Assembly (NCBI GenBank): GCA_965212125.1
Contig: OZ243045.1
Location: 1,240,001 to 1,304,000 of the forward strand
From: CAYRJD01 sp965212125
Lineage (GTDB): Bacteria > Actinomycetota > Acidimicrobiia > Acidimicrobiales > Poriferisodalaceae
DNA: 64,000 nt
Reading direction: 5' to 3'
Positions 8,900 through 17,361 of the stretch are shown here, piece by piece (position 1 is the stretch's first letter; the number at the start of each line of letters is the position of its first letter). The notes under the pieces are model-generated. The model saw nothing but the letters and a program-made list of their open reading frames with translations, had not been told where the DNA came from and ran no database searches. Position numbers and translations under genes: made by a program.

Positions 8900-10150
8900 A
8901 TGCAACCCACCTACACCCCAGAAGCCGAGGAATACCGCCAAAAGGTTCAGGCGTTCCTGGGCGAACATTTACCTTCGGATTGGCGCGGCGTGGGAGCGCT
9001 CAACGCCGATGAGCGCGGAAAATTTGTAAAGGAATGGCGCGTCCTGCTGGCCGATAATCAAATGCTGGCAGTGTCTTGGCCTAAGGCATACGGCGGCGCA
9101 GGTCTCAGCGAAATTGAGCGAGTGGTGTTGGCCGAAGAGTTCATGCAAGCCGGAGTGCCGCAGGGCAACGAGAATGATGGGTTCAGCATCACCATGGTGG
9201 GCAACGCCATCATTCAGTGCGGCACGGAAGAGCAAAAGCGTCACTGGCTGCCGCGCATCATCAACGGCGAAGATCGCTGGTGCCAGGGTTACAGCGAGCC
9301 TGACAGCGGCTCCGATCTAGCCAACCTCGGCACGCGTGCCGTGCTTGACGGCGACGAGTGGGTCATCAACGGGCAAAAGATCTGGACCTCTAACGCCCAT
9401 ACCGCTAACTGGATTTTTGTGATTTGCCGCACCAACCCGGAGGCGCCCAAGCACAAGGGGATCAGCTTTTTGCTGGTGCCGATGACTCAGCCGGGCGTGG
9501 AGCTGCGGCCGATCATCAACATCAGCAAGCGCCACGATTTCAACGAGGTGTTTTTCACCGACGCCAAGACGGCGAAGGAAAACGTGATTGGCGATGTGAA
9601 CGATGGTTGGCGCGTTACGAACGTGCTGCTTGGTTTTGAGCGTGGCCACGGTGCCACTACCGATGCGCTGCGTTATCGCGACGAGGTCAATCGGATAACT
9701 GAGATTGCCGACCAGCGCGGCCTGACCAGCGATCCGTTGATGCGTCAGGATCTGGCCAAGGCGCACACCACGGTGGAGATCATGAAATGGATGGGTCAGC
9801 GCAACATCACCAACGTGCTGGCTGGCAATCCGCCCGGCCCGGAGTCTTCGCTGCACAAGCTGCTTTGGAGCGAGTACCACCAGTGGGTAACGGAGCTGTC
9901 GATGAACATTCTTGGCGCTGATGCGACCGTCCCGACCGGGGCTCCGAGCAGCAGCGGCATCGGCACGGATTCCATCGGTGCGGAGTTTTCAAGCCTGGCG
10001 TGGGTGCAGACCTTTATGGGTGCCCGCCCGGGAACGATTTACGCGGGCACCTCTGAGGTGCAGCGCAACATCATCGGCGACCGCGTGCTGGGGTTGCCGC
10101 GTGAGCCGCGTGCTGACGGCGGTCCGTGGAATGAAATCGGCAAGAGCTGA
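8900..10150 (+). CDS. Acyl-CoA dehydrogenase
   Basis: FAD-dependent alpha,beta-dehydrogenation of an acyl-CoA. Seen: an N-terminal helical domain (EEYRQKVQAFLGEHLP), the FAD/substrate loop WCQGYSEPDSGSDLANLGTR, VINGQKIWTSNAHTANWIF, the beta-domain ISFLLVPM, and a C-terminal QTFMGARPGTIYAGTSEVQRNIIG helix bundle. About 416 aa. Closest in style to the many FadE paralogues of actinomycetes, where chain specificity cannot be read from sequence. ATG 8900 is preferred; an in-frame TTG at 8882 would overlap the mutase gene. The TGA stop sits inside a 20-bp tandem duplication that leads directly into the SDR start codon. Confidence 0.92.
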   Translation: MQPTYTPEAEEYRQKVQAFLGEHLPSDWRGVGALNADERGKFVKEWRVLLADNQMLAVSWPKAYGGAGLSEIERVVLAEEFMQAGVPQGNENDGFSITMVGNAIIQCGTEEQKRHWLPRIINGEDRWCQGYSEPDSGSDLANLGTRAVLDGDEWVINGQKIWTSNAHTANWIFVICRTNPEAPKHKGISFLLVPMTQPGVELRPIINISKRHDFNEVFFTDAKTAKENVIGDVNDGWRVTNVLLGFERGHGATTDALRYRDEVNRITEIADQRGLTSDPLMRQDLAKAHTTVEIMKWMGQRNITNVLAGNPPGPESSLHKLLWSEYHQWVTELSMNILGADATVPTGAPSSSGIGTDSIGAEFSSLAWVQTFMGARPGTIYAGTSEVQRNIIGDRVLGLPREPRADGGPWNEIGKS

Positions 10151-10180
10151 CGCAAGCAAACAAGAACTGACGCAAGCAAA
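10141..10180 (+). repeat. 20-bp tandem duplication spanning the acyl-CoA dehydrogenase stop
   Basis: 10141-10160 and 10161-10180 match at 19 of 20 bases (caagagctgacgcaagcaaa against caagaactgacgcaagcaaa). The TGA at 10148-10150 is in the first copy and repeated in the second. The SDR ATG follows immediately at 10181. Confidence 0.9.
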
Positions 10181-10963
10181 ATGGACTTAAGACTTGATGG
10201 CAAAACCGCGCTGGTAACCGGCGGTTCCGCAGGCATTGGCAAGGGCATAGCTAAGGCGTTTGCCGATGCTGGCGCGTCGGTGATGATTACCAGTCGCAAG
10301 GCTGAGAAATGCGAGGCGGCGGTCGCCGAAATCGCTCCCACCGCTGACGGCGAGGTTGACTACATCGCTTCGCACATCGGGCAGCTTGATCAGGCCGAGC
10401 GGGTGATCAAAGACACCATTCAGCGTTTCGGATCGCTGGATGTGTTGGTTAACAACGCCGCTACCAACCCGTGGGCGGGACCGATGGTGGATTGCGACGT
10501 TCCTCGTCTGGACAAAACCTATGAGGTCAATCTGCGGGCGCCGCTGCAGTGGACTCAAACCGCTTGGCAGGAGTGGATGAAAGAAAACGGCGGCAGCGTC
10601 ATCAACATTGCTTCGGTGGGTGGGCATCACACCAGCCAGGCGTTGGGTGTTTATTGCATGTTTAAAGACGCTCTGATGCATATGACTCGCCAGTTGGCGG
10701 CCGAGATGGGGCCGCAGGTGCGGGTGAACTGCATAGCGCCCGGCTTGATTCGTACCGACTTTGCCAAGGTGCTTTGGGATGGGCCGCGGGGCAAGGCAAT
10801 AGCCGACCAGTTGCCGCTGAAGCGGTTGGGCGAGCCGGAAGACATCGGCGAGGCGGCGCTGTATTTGGCGGCCGGGGCGACCTGGATGACCGGCAACATT
10901 CTTGACATAGACGGCGGCGAGGTCGTGAAAATCACCGGCGAGATCCCGCTCGAAGAGGGCTAG
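10181..10963 (+). CDS. Short-chain dehydrogenase/reductase
   Basis: Classical SDR of 260 aa. NAD(P)-binding TGGSAGIGKG at about 14-23, NNAATN (NNAG equivalent) near 92, catalytic Ser in INIASVGG (~142) and the YxxxK pair in GVYCMFK (~157-161), then the PG motif IAPGLIRTDF. The C-terminal MTGNILDIDGG is typical of the family. Its position after an acyl-CoA dehydrogenase and beside an enoyl-CoA hydratase suggests a 3-hydroxyacyl-CoA dehydrogenase or similar step, but substrate cannot be assigned. No separate ribosome-binding site is obvious because the tandem repeat abuts the start. Confidence 0.92.
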   Translation: MDLRLDGKTALVTGGSAGIGKGIAKAFADAGASVMITSRKAEKCEAAVAEIAPTADGEVDYIASHIGQLDQAERVIKDTIQRFGSLDVLVNNAATNPWAGPMVDCDVPRLDKTYEVNLRAPLQWTQTAWQEWMKENGGSVINIASVGGHHTSQALGVYCMFKDALMHMTRQLAAEMGPQVRVNCIAPGLIRTDFAKVLWDGPRGKAIADQLPLKRLGEPEDIGEAALYLAAGATWMTGNILDIDGGEVVKITGEIPLEEG

Positions 10964-10973
10964 CGGCTGGTTG

Positions 10974-10993
10974 CGTAGCTGCGGCTAGCTGCG
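10974..10993 (-). repeat. ~10-bp duplication at the enoyl-CoA hydratase stop
   Basis: tagctgcgg and ctagctgcg lie in tandem between the convergent SDR and enoyl-CoA hydratase genes, covering the hydratase stop codon (10985-10987 on the minus strand). It is a short and weaker example of the stop-spanning duplications. Confidence 0.5.
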
Positions 10994-11956
10994 CTCGCCG
11001 TAATCACCAAACGGCTCGTCCCGGTCGGCGATGACCTGGCGAAAGCCCTTCTGTGAGAAATCCTCCACCCAGCGATACGCCTCCTCGGTGTGGCGGGTCA
11101 TTCCGTCAAAGAACGTCCCCAGCATTTGGGTGGTGCGCAGGCCCATGTTTTCAAACGCCTGATTAATCAGCAGCTTGTTCAGCGCCAACTGATTCGCCGG
11201 GATGTGCGCGAAGCGGCGCGCATATTTCTCAACTTCATCTGACAGTTCGTCGGGCGAGCAAACGTGAGCCACCAAGCCGATGCGGTGTGCCGTTTGCGCA
11301 TCGATGGCGTCACCCGACAGCAAGAACTGCTTGGCGTGCTCCAACCCCAGGCGATACACCCACAGCATCGTGGTGGGCGTGCCGTAAATGCGTGATGGCG
11401 CGTAGCCGATGTGCGCATCGGACGCCATGAACAACAGGTCGCAGCACAGCACCAGGTCGGTTGCGCCGCCGATCGCCCAACCGTGAATCTGACCCAGCAC
11501 CGGCTTGGGACAATCCCAGATTTTCATAAATCGCTGCACGTTGTGGTTCATAAATTGGTAGTCACGCACCGGATCCCAGGCGCCGTCTCGTCTGGCTGGC
11601 GCAGGTGCGTCAAACGGGCTGCCCCAAGTGTCGTGTAGTTCTTCGTTGCTAGAAGGGTTGCTGGCGGGGCTCTCGCTGGCGCCGGGATTGAGGTCGTATC
11701 CCGCAGTCAGCGTGCGCCCGGAACCGCGCAAGATCACGCTGCGCACCGGCTTGGACGCGGTCGCGCGATCAATGCTGTCCGCCACACCCGCCACCACTTT
11801 TTCGGTGAGCGTGTTCATCCGCTCGGGGCGATTCAGCGTGATGATTGCCACGCTGTCGCGCTCTTCATAAAGCACGACCGAGTCGGTCGGGCTAACCGGG
11901 TCGGCTGAGCTAACTGGATCGGCCGGGCTGGTTGAGGGGTCTGATGGTGCTGCCAC
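10985..11956 (-). CDS. Enoyl-CoA hydratase/isomerase family protein
   Basis: Crotonase-fold enzyme. Seen: VAIITLNRPERMNTLT, the first oxyanion-hole region SVILRGSGRTLTAGYDL, and the second oxyanion element with PVLGQIHGWAIGGATDLVLCCDLLFMASDAHIGYAP. The usual Glu pair is not obvious (GGATDL and SRIYGTP occupy those places), so hydratase chemistry is not certain. A C-terminal helical region of normal length follows. The first ~25 residues are a Ser/Pro/Asp repeat (SPADPVSSADPVSPTDS) before the conserved core, so the true start may be internal. The annotated start is only 4 nt from the divergent MFS start, which also argues that one of the two starts is too far upstream. Confidence 0.88.
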   Translation of the reverse strand: MAAPSDPSTSPADPVSSADPVSPTDSVVLYEERDSVAIITLNRPERMNTLTEKVVAGVADSIDRATASKPVRSVILRGSGRTLTAGYDLNPGASESPASNPSSNEELHDTWGSPFDAPAPARRDGAWDPVRDYQFMNHNVQRFMKIWDCPKPVLGQIHGWAIGGATDLVLCCDLLFMASDAHIGYAPSRIYGTPTTMLWVYRLGLEHAKQFLLSGDAIDAQTAHRIGLVAHVCSPDELSDEVEKYARRFAHIPANQLALNKLLINQAFENMGLRTTQMLGTFFDGMTRHTEEAYRWVEDFSQKGFRQVIADRDEPFGDYGERS

Positions 11957-11960
11957 CGCA

Positions 11961-13310
11961 ATGACGCTAGCTGCCTCAAATCATGCCTATGCCACCAAGG
12001 CCACCAAGCACCGCTCCGCACGGCAAGATGTAGCAGTGCCGAAGCCAGCTAAGAAATTCAGAGGCTGGAAGGTTGTAGGCGCAGGCGCTCTAATCCAAGG
12101 AATTCAAAGCTCGCTAGTGCTGCAGGCGCTCGGCAGTTACCTAGTTGTGCTTGAGCGGGATTTCGGCTGGAGCAAGTCGCTGCTGTCGGCGGTTTATTCA
12201 TTGAATCGCGCCGAATCCGCGCTGCTGGGGCCGCTACAAGGCTGGCTGCTAGACAAATACGGGCCGCGCCGCATCGCTCGCATCGGGGCGGTTCTGGTGC
12301 TGATCGGCTTTCTGGGCTTCAGCCAGGTCAATTCGATTTGGCAGTTTTTTCTTTCGTTCTTGCTGATCTCGGTGGGCGCCGGTTTTAGCGGATTCTTAAC
12401 CGTGACGCTGTCAATCGTGCGCTGGTTTACTAGTAACCGCGCCCGCGCTTTGGCGATAGGCAGCATGGGTTTTGCGCTGGGCGGCGTGAGTGTGCCATTG
12501 GTGGTGCTGAGCTTCAACACTTTTGGATGGCGCTGGACGGCGGCCGTATCCGGCCTTCTGTGCGGTGCAGCGTTCTGGTTTCTAGCGGCGGTGCTGGAAG
12601 GCCTGCCTAGCGATTACGGCCAAGAACCCGACGGCGTTTCCACCAAGCCAGCCAAGCGTCCTGCGGTGCGCGCCGAAGGCCTAACCGACATTCATTTCAC
12701 AGCCCGCGAAGCGGTTCGCACTCGTGCGTTTTGGATGATTTCGCTGGGGCATATGAGCGCGCTGTTAGTAGTGGGCGCGGTCTTGGCGCACCTGTCGTTG
12801 TATCTCACTTCTGAAAGCGGCTATGACTACTCCTTGCAGCAAGCCAGCTTGATCGCCGGCGCGCTGCCGCTAATGCAGCTGTGCGGCATGATGCTGGGTG
12901 GCTTTCTCGGAGATCGCGTCAACAAGCGGCTGATCGCATCAATAGCGATGCTGGGTCATTCCGGCGGGCTGCTGTTGCTGGCGTCGCCGTTTCGCCATGT
13001 GCTGATACTTGTGTTGTTTGTGATTTTGCACGGGTTGGCTTGGGGGGCGCGCGGCCCGCTGATGCAAGCGCTGCGGGCGGACTATTTCGGCTCTTCGTCG
13101 TTCGGATCGATCATGGGTATGAGTTCGCTGATTGTGATGTTAGGCACCGTCATCGGACCGCTCGTCGCTGGCGTTTTGGCGGACTATTTTGACGGGAACT
13201 ACTCGCCGGGCTTTGTGATAATCGCCATATTCACCGGCTTCGGGATGGCGTTTTTTGTTTTGGCTACTCCGCCGCGCCAACCTATTCGGACGACAACCGC
13301 CTCTAGTTAG
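11961..13310 (+). CDS. Major facilitator superfamily transporter
   Basis: Twelve-helix MFS permease, 449 aa. A cytoplasmic basic N-terminus (KPAKKFRGWKVVGAG) precedes the first helix; the loop 2-3 signature appears as GPLQGWLLDKYGPRRIARIG, and its second-half counterpart as MMLGGFLGDRVNKRLI. A central loop near 215-235 is hydrophilic. The family resembles monocarboxylate/oxalate-formate type transporters; the substrate is unknown. Flanked by acyl-CoA enzymes and directly upstream of a CoA-transferase (27 nt gap), so an organic acid is plausible. Start may be GTG near 12036, which would leave room for a promoter. Confidence 0.9.
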   Translation: MTLAASNHAYATKATKHRSARQDVAVPKPAKKFRGWKVVGAGALIQGIQSSLVLQALGSYLVVLERDFGWSKSLLSAVYSLNRAESALLGPLQGWLLDKYGPRRIARIGAVLVLIGFLGFSQVNSIWQFFLSFLLISVGAGFSGFLTVTLSIVRWFTSNRARALAIGSMGFALGGVSVPLVVLSFNTFGWRWTAAVSGLLCGAAFWFLAAVLEGLPSDYGQEPDGVSTKPAKRPAVRAEGLTDIHFTAREAVRTRAFWMISLGHMSALLVVGAVLAHLSLYLTSESGYDYSLQQASLIAGALPLMQLCGMMLGGFLGDRVNKRLIASIAMLGHSGGLLLLASPFRHVLILVLFVILHGLAWGARGPLMQALRADYFGSSSFGSIMGMSSLIVMLGTVIGPLVAGVLADYFDGNYSPGFVIIAIFTGFGMAFFVLATPPRQPIRTTTASS

Positions 13311-13337
13311 AGCTAGCCAAGAAAGGCCAACACCAAA

Positions 13338-14501
13338 ATGCGACCACTTGAAGGAATCCGTGTGCTGGATATGAGCCGCGTCTTGGCGGGGCCTTTTGCG
13401 GGTCGCATTCTGAGCGATCTGGGCGCCGAGGTCGTCAAACTTGAGCCGCCCGAAGGCGACGTAACCCGCAACTGGGGTCAGGTTCGGGCCGGGCTGGCTG
13501 GCTTTTACACCCAGCAAAACGTCGGCAAGTCAAACGTTTGTGTTGACCTACGTGCCGAAGGTGGCCCTGAGCTGGTGAAACGGCTGGTCGCCCATGCGCA
13601 CGTGCTGATTGAGAACTTTCGTCCCGGCGTTATGGATCGCTACGGGTTGAGCTATGAGGAGCTCGCCAAGGCAAACCCCGCGCTCGTAATGGTGTCGATA
13701 AGCGGGTTCGGTCAGGAGGGCCCGGAATCGCAGCGGGCCGCATACGCCCCGATCCTGCACGGTGAGTCTGGCTGGATTCGGCGCAACGCCGCCTGGCACG
13801 ACAGCCCGCCGATTGATATGTGCCTTTCGGTCGCCGACACCAACGCCTCAATGCACGGCACGATCGGAGTTCTGGCCGCGCTGCGCATCGCTGAGAAAAC
13901 CGGGCAGGGTCAGCACATTGATATCGCCATGTTGGACGCCTTCTTGGCGACCGACGAAACCAGCCACAACGCCCTAGACGACGTTCCCTACGTTGCGCAG
14001 GGCGGCTTGATTTGGAATGCCATCGGTGGTCCGATTTTGACGGCGGGTGATTTTCGTTGGATTTGGCAGAACATGGCGAAGACACATGGCTTGGTTGACA
14101 ATGCGCCGCCCGATGCCGACATTGAAACCAAGAAGCGGCTGCGCACCGAGGCGATTGAGAAGTTTTTGCTGTCGCTGGGTACACGTGACGATGTAACCGC
14201 AGCTTTTGATGCCGCCGGGCTGGCGTGGGGCAACGTGAACACCACCGCGCAGGCGTTTGACACTCCCACCGCACGGCATCGCAATACCGCAGTCGAGATT
14301 GATGCACGTGACGGCGGGACTAGACGGGTGCCGCAGACGCCCTATCGGTTTTCGGCCGCGGATTCCGGCGTGGAGCCTGGCGCGACGGCGCCTCATCGGG
14401 GCGAACATAACTCTCAGGTGTTGTCTGAATGGCTGGGCGCCAGCGACCCTGAGGTAGCGGCCTTGGCGGAAGCGGGCGTGCTGCTAGCGGAAACTCGGTA
14501 G
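13338..14501 (+). CDS. CaiB/BaiF family III CoA-transferase
   Basis: Transfers CoA between acids. Opens with RPLEGIRVLDMSRVLAGPFAG and LSDLGAEVVKLEPPEGD, then VLIENFRPGVMDRYGL and MVSISGFGQEGPES, all characteristic. The conserved catalytic Asp is expected in IDMCLSVADTNASMHG. Unlike the racemase at 532-1671 it lacks the GHDINY motif, so it is more likely a true CoA-transferase. 387 aa. A good ribosome-binding site (aagaaagg) precedes ATG 13338. Probably co-transcribed with the MFS gene, suggesting uptake of an acid followed by CoA activation. Confidence 0.92.
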   Translation: MRPLEGIRVLDMSRVLAGPFAGRILSDLGAEVVKLEPPEGDVTRNWGQVRAGLAGFYTQQNVGKSNVCVDLRAEGGPELVKRLVAHAHVLIENFRPGVMDRYGLSYEELAKANPALVMVSISGFGQEGPESQRAAYAPILHGESGWIRRNAAWHDSPPIDMCLSVADTNASMHGTIGVLAALRIAEKTGQGQHIDIAMLDAFLATDETSHNALDDVPYVAQGGLIWNAIGGPILTAGDFRWIWQNMAKTHGLVDNAPPDADIETKKRLRTEAIEKFLLSLGTRDDVTAAFDAAGLAWGNVNTTAQAFDTPTARHRNTAVEIDARDGGTRRVPQTPYRFSAADSGVEPGATAPHRGEHNSQVLSEWLGASDPEVAALAEAGVLLAETR

Positions 14502-14523
14502 CCGCGCTGGACCTGGGTGTGGG

Positions 14524-14559
14524 CGTGCTGAACCGGGATCTGGACGTGCTGAACCGGGA
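14524..14559 (+). repeat. Short direct repeat downstream of the CoA-transferase
   Basis: cgtgctgaaccggga occurs at 14524-14538 and 14545-14559. Each copy contains TGA. It lies in the gap before the sigma factor gene. Confidence 0.75.
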
Positions 14560-14592
14560 ACCAGTCGGTGCTGCTAGGAGTTATTAAGTTGT

Positions 14593-15378
14593 ATGGATGC
14601 GGTTTATCGCATAAGGACTGTCTTCGGCGCGCCGCCTATTCATCTGCAGCCGGGTCAACCGCAGTCGGGCTTGTTGTTTGCATCTGCGACAACCGGAGCG
14701 CAAGCCGTGATTGGTGAAACGCGCAAAGCGGCGGACAACCTCGCCGCCGGCGACCCTGCGGCTGGCAGCGGTCTAGCTGAAGACGCGGTGGTCGGGACGG
14801 TCGATGCGGTGGCGGTCTCGTTCAAGGATTTCTACGCGACCCATCACGACAAGCTGTCGCGTGCGCTGAGTTTGTACTTCGGCAGCGAAGACATAGGAGT
14901 TGAGGCGGCCGACGAAGCGTTCACCCGCGCCTATGAACGCTGGACAACCGTTTCGCAGCATCCCAATCCGTATGGCTGGACTTATGTGGTCGGCACTAAT
15001 CGTGCTCGCAGCGTGTTGCGGCGGCGGGCAACGGCTCGCAACAAACAGCACCTAGTCGCTCCGGAACGCCTGCAGGATGTGACAGCCAAAGGAGCATCCG
15101 AAGAAGCGACAGATTTTGACACCAAGGACGCCGTGTATCGCTTGCGCCCCCCTCTTAGGTCTGTGGTGATTGCTCGCTTCTACTTGGAGATGTCGGTTGA
15201 TGAAACCGCCGCGGCGTTGGGTGTGCAATCCGGCACGGTGAAGAGTCGGTTGTCGCGCGCACTAGATCAGCTGCGCAGCGACCTTGATCAAGATGGTGCG
15301 GAGCGCGCTGGTGGTGAGCCCGGTGGTGAGCCTGGCGGAGAACCCGGTGGCAAACCCAGCGATGAACCGGGTAGCTGA
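14593..15378 (+). CDS. ECF-type RNA polymerase sigma factor
   Basis: Sigma-70 region 2 is seen as FKDFYATHHDKLSRALSLYFG...ADEAFTRAYERW and NPYGWTYVVGTNRARSVLRRR; region 4 as LRSVVIARFYLEMSVDETA and ALGVQSGTVKSRLSRALDQLR, a helix-turn-helix. It resembles the SigE/SigM-like ECF group of actinomycetes. There is an ~75-residue non-conserved N-terminal extension and a C-terminal Gly-Glu-Pro-Gly repeat (GGEPGGEPGGKP). TAGGAG lies about 12 nt upstream of ATG 14593. The next gene, 19 nt downstream, encodes a single-pass membrane protein that is the likely regulator. Confidence 0.88.
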   Translation: MDAVYRIRTVFGAPPIHLQPGQPQSGLLFASATTGAQAVIGETRKAADNLAAGDPAAGSGLAEDAVVGTVDAVAVSFKDFYATHHDKLSRALSLYFGSEDIGVEAADEAFTRAYERWTTVSQHPNPYGWTYVVGTNRARSVLRRRATARNKQHLVAPERLQDVTAKGASEEATDFDTKDAVYRLRPPLRSVVIARFYLEMSVDETAAALGVQSGTVKSRLSRALDQLRSDLDQDGAERAGGEPGGEPGGEPGGKPSDEPGS

Positions 15379-15397
15379 GAAGAGTGGGGGAGATGGT

Positions 15398-17266
15398 ATG
15401 AATTTTGAAGATGAACTGACTGAGCGGCTGCAAGATGCTGCTAGCGACCTGACGATTCCCGGCGGGTCGTTGTCGCACATTCAAGAACGCTCGCAAGCCC
15501 GGCAGCGCCGTCGCCAGATCGCAACTCGCGCAGGGTCGGTTTCCGCGCTAGTGGCGGTGGTTTTCGTTGTGGGTTTGGTCGTGTTGCAGCAGGACTCAGA
15601 TAATCAGACCATTGGCACAGCCGGGAGCACCCTGGTTGACTCAACAGATGTCGCGCAAGGCCCTGAAGACAGCGCAAGCTCGGGCGGCGCTGATTCGGAT
15701 CTTGGCGATGCTGGCGCAGATGATGGTGCTGGTTCGCCTGACGCTGATCAGCTAACGCCGGGGGCACAAGGTCCCGTGTTGCCGCTGGAGCTGCAGCCCA
15801 GCGGATTTGAAGAATGGCAGCAGGTTTTGTCGCCGGGCCAATCGGCTGAGACGGTGCGCTTTGACTTCACCGGCGGAGCGGTGGTGGCTCAGGTTGGTTC
15901 CGACTGGTATGTCGACAATGGCAACGGCTGGCAGCGGCTGGCACTGCCGGATGCGGTGGAGGTAATGGCGATTGACGCACACAACAGCAACAGGCTGGTC
16001 GTCGCTGGAATGTTGGCCGCCGATGAGTGCGAAAGCCACATGGCGGTGGCGACTTTGGAAGACAACGTTTGGGCGATCAGGCGAGTGCCGAGCGGGCTTA
16101 TGCCAGGGGTGCGCTCACACCCGCTGACCGCGGAGGTTCGTTCGGCCGGTAATGGCATCGTGCTATCGACCGCTGAGCAGCTCAGCCTTGATCCGTTGTG
16201 TCTGATTCGCAACCTGGTTGCCAGCAGCAGCACGGGCGCGGTTAATAGTGAGGCTGGCGACGGTTCTGGCGGAGCTGCCGACGGTGCTGGCGATGATGCT
16301 GGCAATGCCGTCCCCGACGCAGCGCTCGGCGATCTCGTGGTGCAGGCGTGGGACATCGCACTTGAAGGTGCCCAACCCCTTTCGCTCGCTGAAGTCGTTG
16401 ATGCAAGCGTTGAAGACTTCGGCATAAAGGTCACCACCACCTCCGGCGATGAGTTCTTCATCCCGCTGGACGAGCTTTCAAACCTGCGGCCGCTTGATAC
16501 CCAGTTTCAAGCGCTGGTGGCTTCGGCCAGGGTTTCTGACAACTGGCACCGCCCGCTAGATGCTCAGGTTGAGGCAATGTTGGATGCTCATTGGGTGGTT
16601 CGTGTTTCCCATCTGGCGGGCGCCTCCCCCGCCACCGACAACACGTGGTACATAAAAAATCTGGAGTACGTCAATAACGACGAGCGTCCCTTCGTGGCTG
16701 CGGTGGCGTCGCTGGGCGTTGTTGAAGACGAGGTGATCACTACCCACGCCGGTCAGCAGATCGCCGCACTTTCGTCGGTGAGTGCGATCACTGGCGACGA
16801 GGGTGGGTCAATCATTGTGACTGAGATTGAAGAGTTTGGTCCTGAGGATTTTGAAGAGGACGGCAGCTTGAAAGACGAGGTCTTGCAAGAGGGCTCCTCG
16901 CAAGACGACATCCTGGTTTTCGAAACGCAGGAGCCGCGAGCGGATCTTCTGTCTCCGGATGTTCAGTTCGCTGTCGTGCGTGATGGCTTCGTCACCGCCA
17001 CGCAAATACCGGCGGCGGCGTTGAACCCCGCTAGTAGTGGCGTGGCTTGGTACCTAGATGTCGTCCAGTTTGACGGCCAAGAGGTTGCCGTGGTTGTGGA
17101 CGATGGCGAAACGACGGTGATGGCGGGCGGTCAAAGGTGGGCGCTGGAGCAGTTGTGTGGCTTTGATTCTCGCTGGGCGAGGCTGGGCATAGTTGGCGAC
17201 CAGTTGCGCCTTATTACTTTTGCGGATGGTCAGCCGGAGCTTTACCAGTTGGCTTTGGCTAGTTAG
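15398..17266 (+). CDS. Single-pass membrane protein, putative sigma-factor regulator
   Basis: 622 aa. Not recognised as a named family. A cytoplasmic N-terminus of ~45 residues (MNFEDELTERLQDAA...RQRRRQIATRAG) leads into one membrane helix (~47-65, SALVAVVFVVGLVVLQ), then a large extracytoplasmic domain with an Asp/Gly/Ala-rich linker (~75-115), a second low-complexity stretch (~270-295) and a mostly beta-looking C-terminal half. I start at ATG 15398, preceded by GGGGGAG 5 nt upstream; the frame is open back into the sigma gene. Topology and position directly after an ECF sigma factor suggest an anti-sigma or signal-sensing role. No classical zinc-binding HxxxCxxC motif is seen. Confidence 0.75.
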   Translation: MNFEDELTERLQDAASDLTIPGGSLSHIQERSQARQRRRQIATRAGSVSALVAVVFVVGLVVLQQDSDNQTIGTAGSTLVDSTDVAQGPEDSASSGGADSDLGDAGADDGAGSPDADQLTPGAQGPVLPLELQPSGFEEWQQVLSPGQSAETVRFDFTGGAVVAQVGSDWYVDNGNGWQRLALPDAVEVMAIDAHNSNRLVVAGMLAADECESHMAVATLEDNVWAIRRVPSGLMPGVRSHPLTAEVRSAGNGIVLSTAEQLSLDPLCLIRNLVASSSTGAVNSEAGDGSGGAADGAGDDAGNAVPDAALGDLVVQAWDIALEGAQPLSLAEVVDASVEDFGIKVTTTSGDEFFIPLDELSNLRPLDTQFQALVASARVSDNWHRPLDAQVEAMLDAHWVVRVSHLAGASPATDNTWYIKNLEYVNNDERPFVAAVASLGVVEDEVITTHAGQQIAALSSVSAITGDEGGSIIVTEIEEFGPEDFEEDGSLKDEVLQEGSSQDDILVFETQEPRADLLSPDVQFAVVRDGFVTATQIPAAALNPASSGVAWYLDVVQFDGQEVAVVVDDGETTVMAGGQRWALEQLCGFDSRWARLGIVGDQLRLITFADGQPELYQLALAS

Positions 17267-17361
17267 TAGCTGGCACTTAGCCGCCAGCCGCCAGTCGCGC
17301 CGGGCAAGTCCCGTCTGACTAGCCCCGTCCAACCGGCCCCATCTAACCAGCCCCGTCTAGC

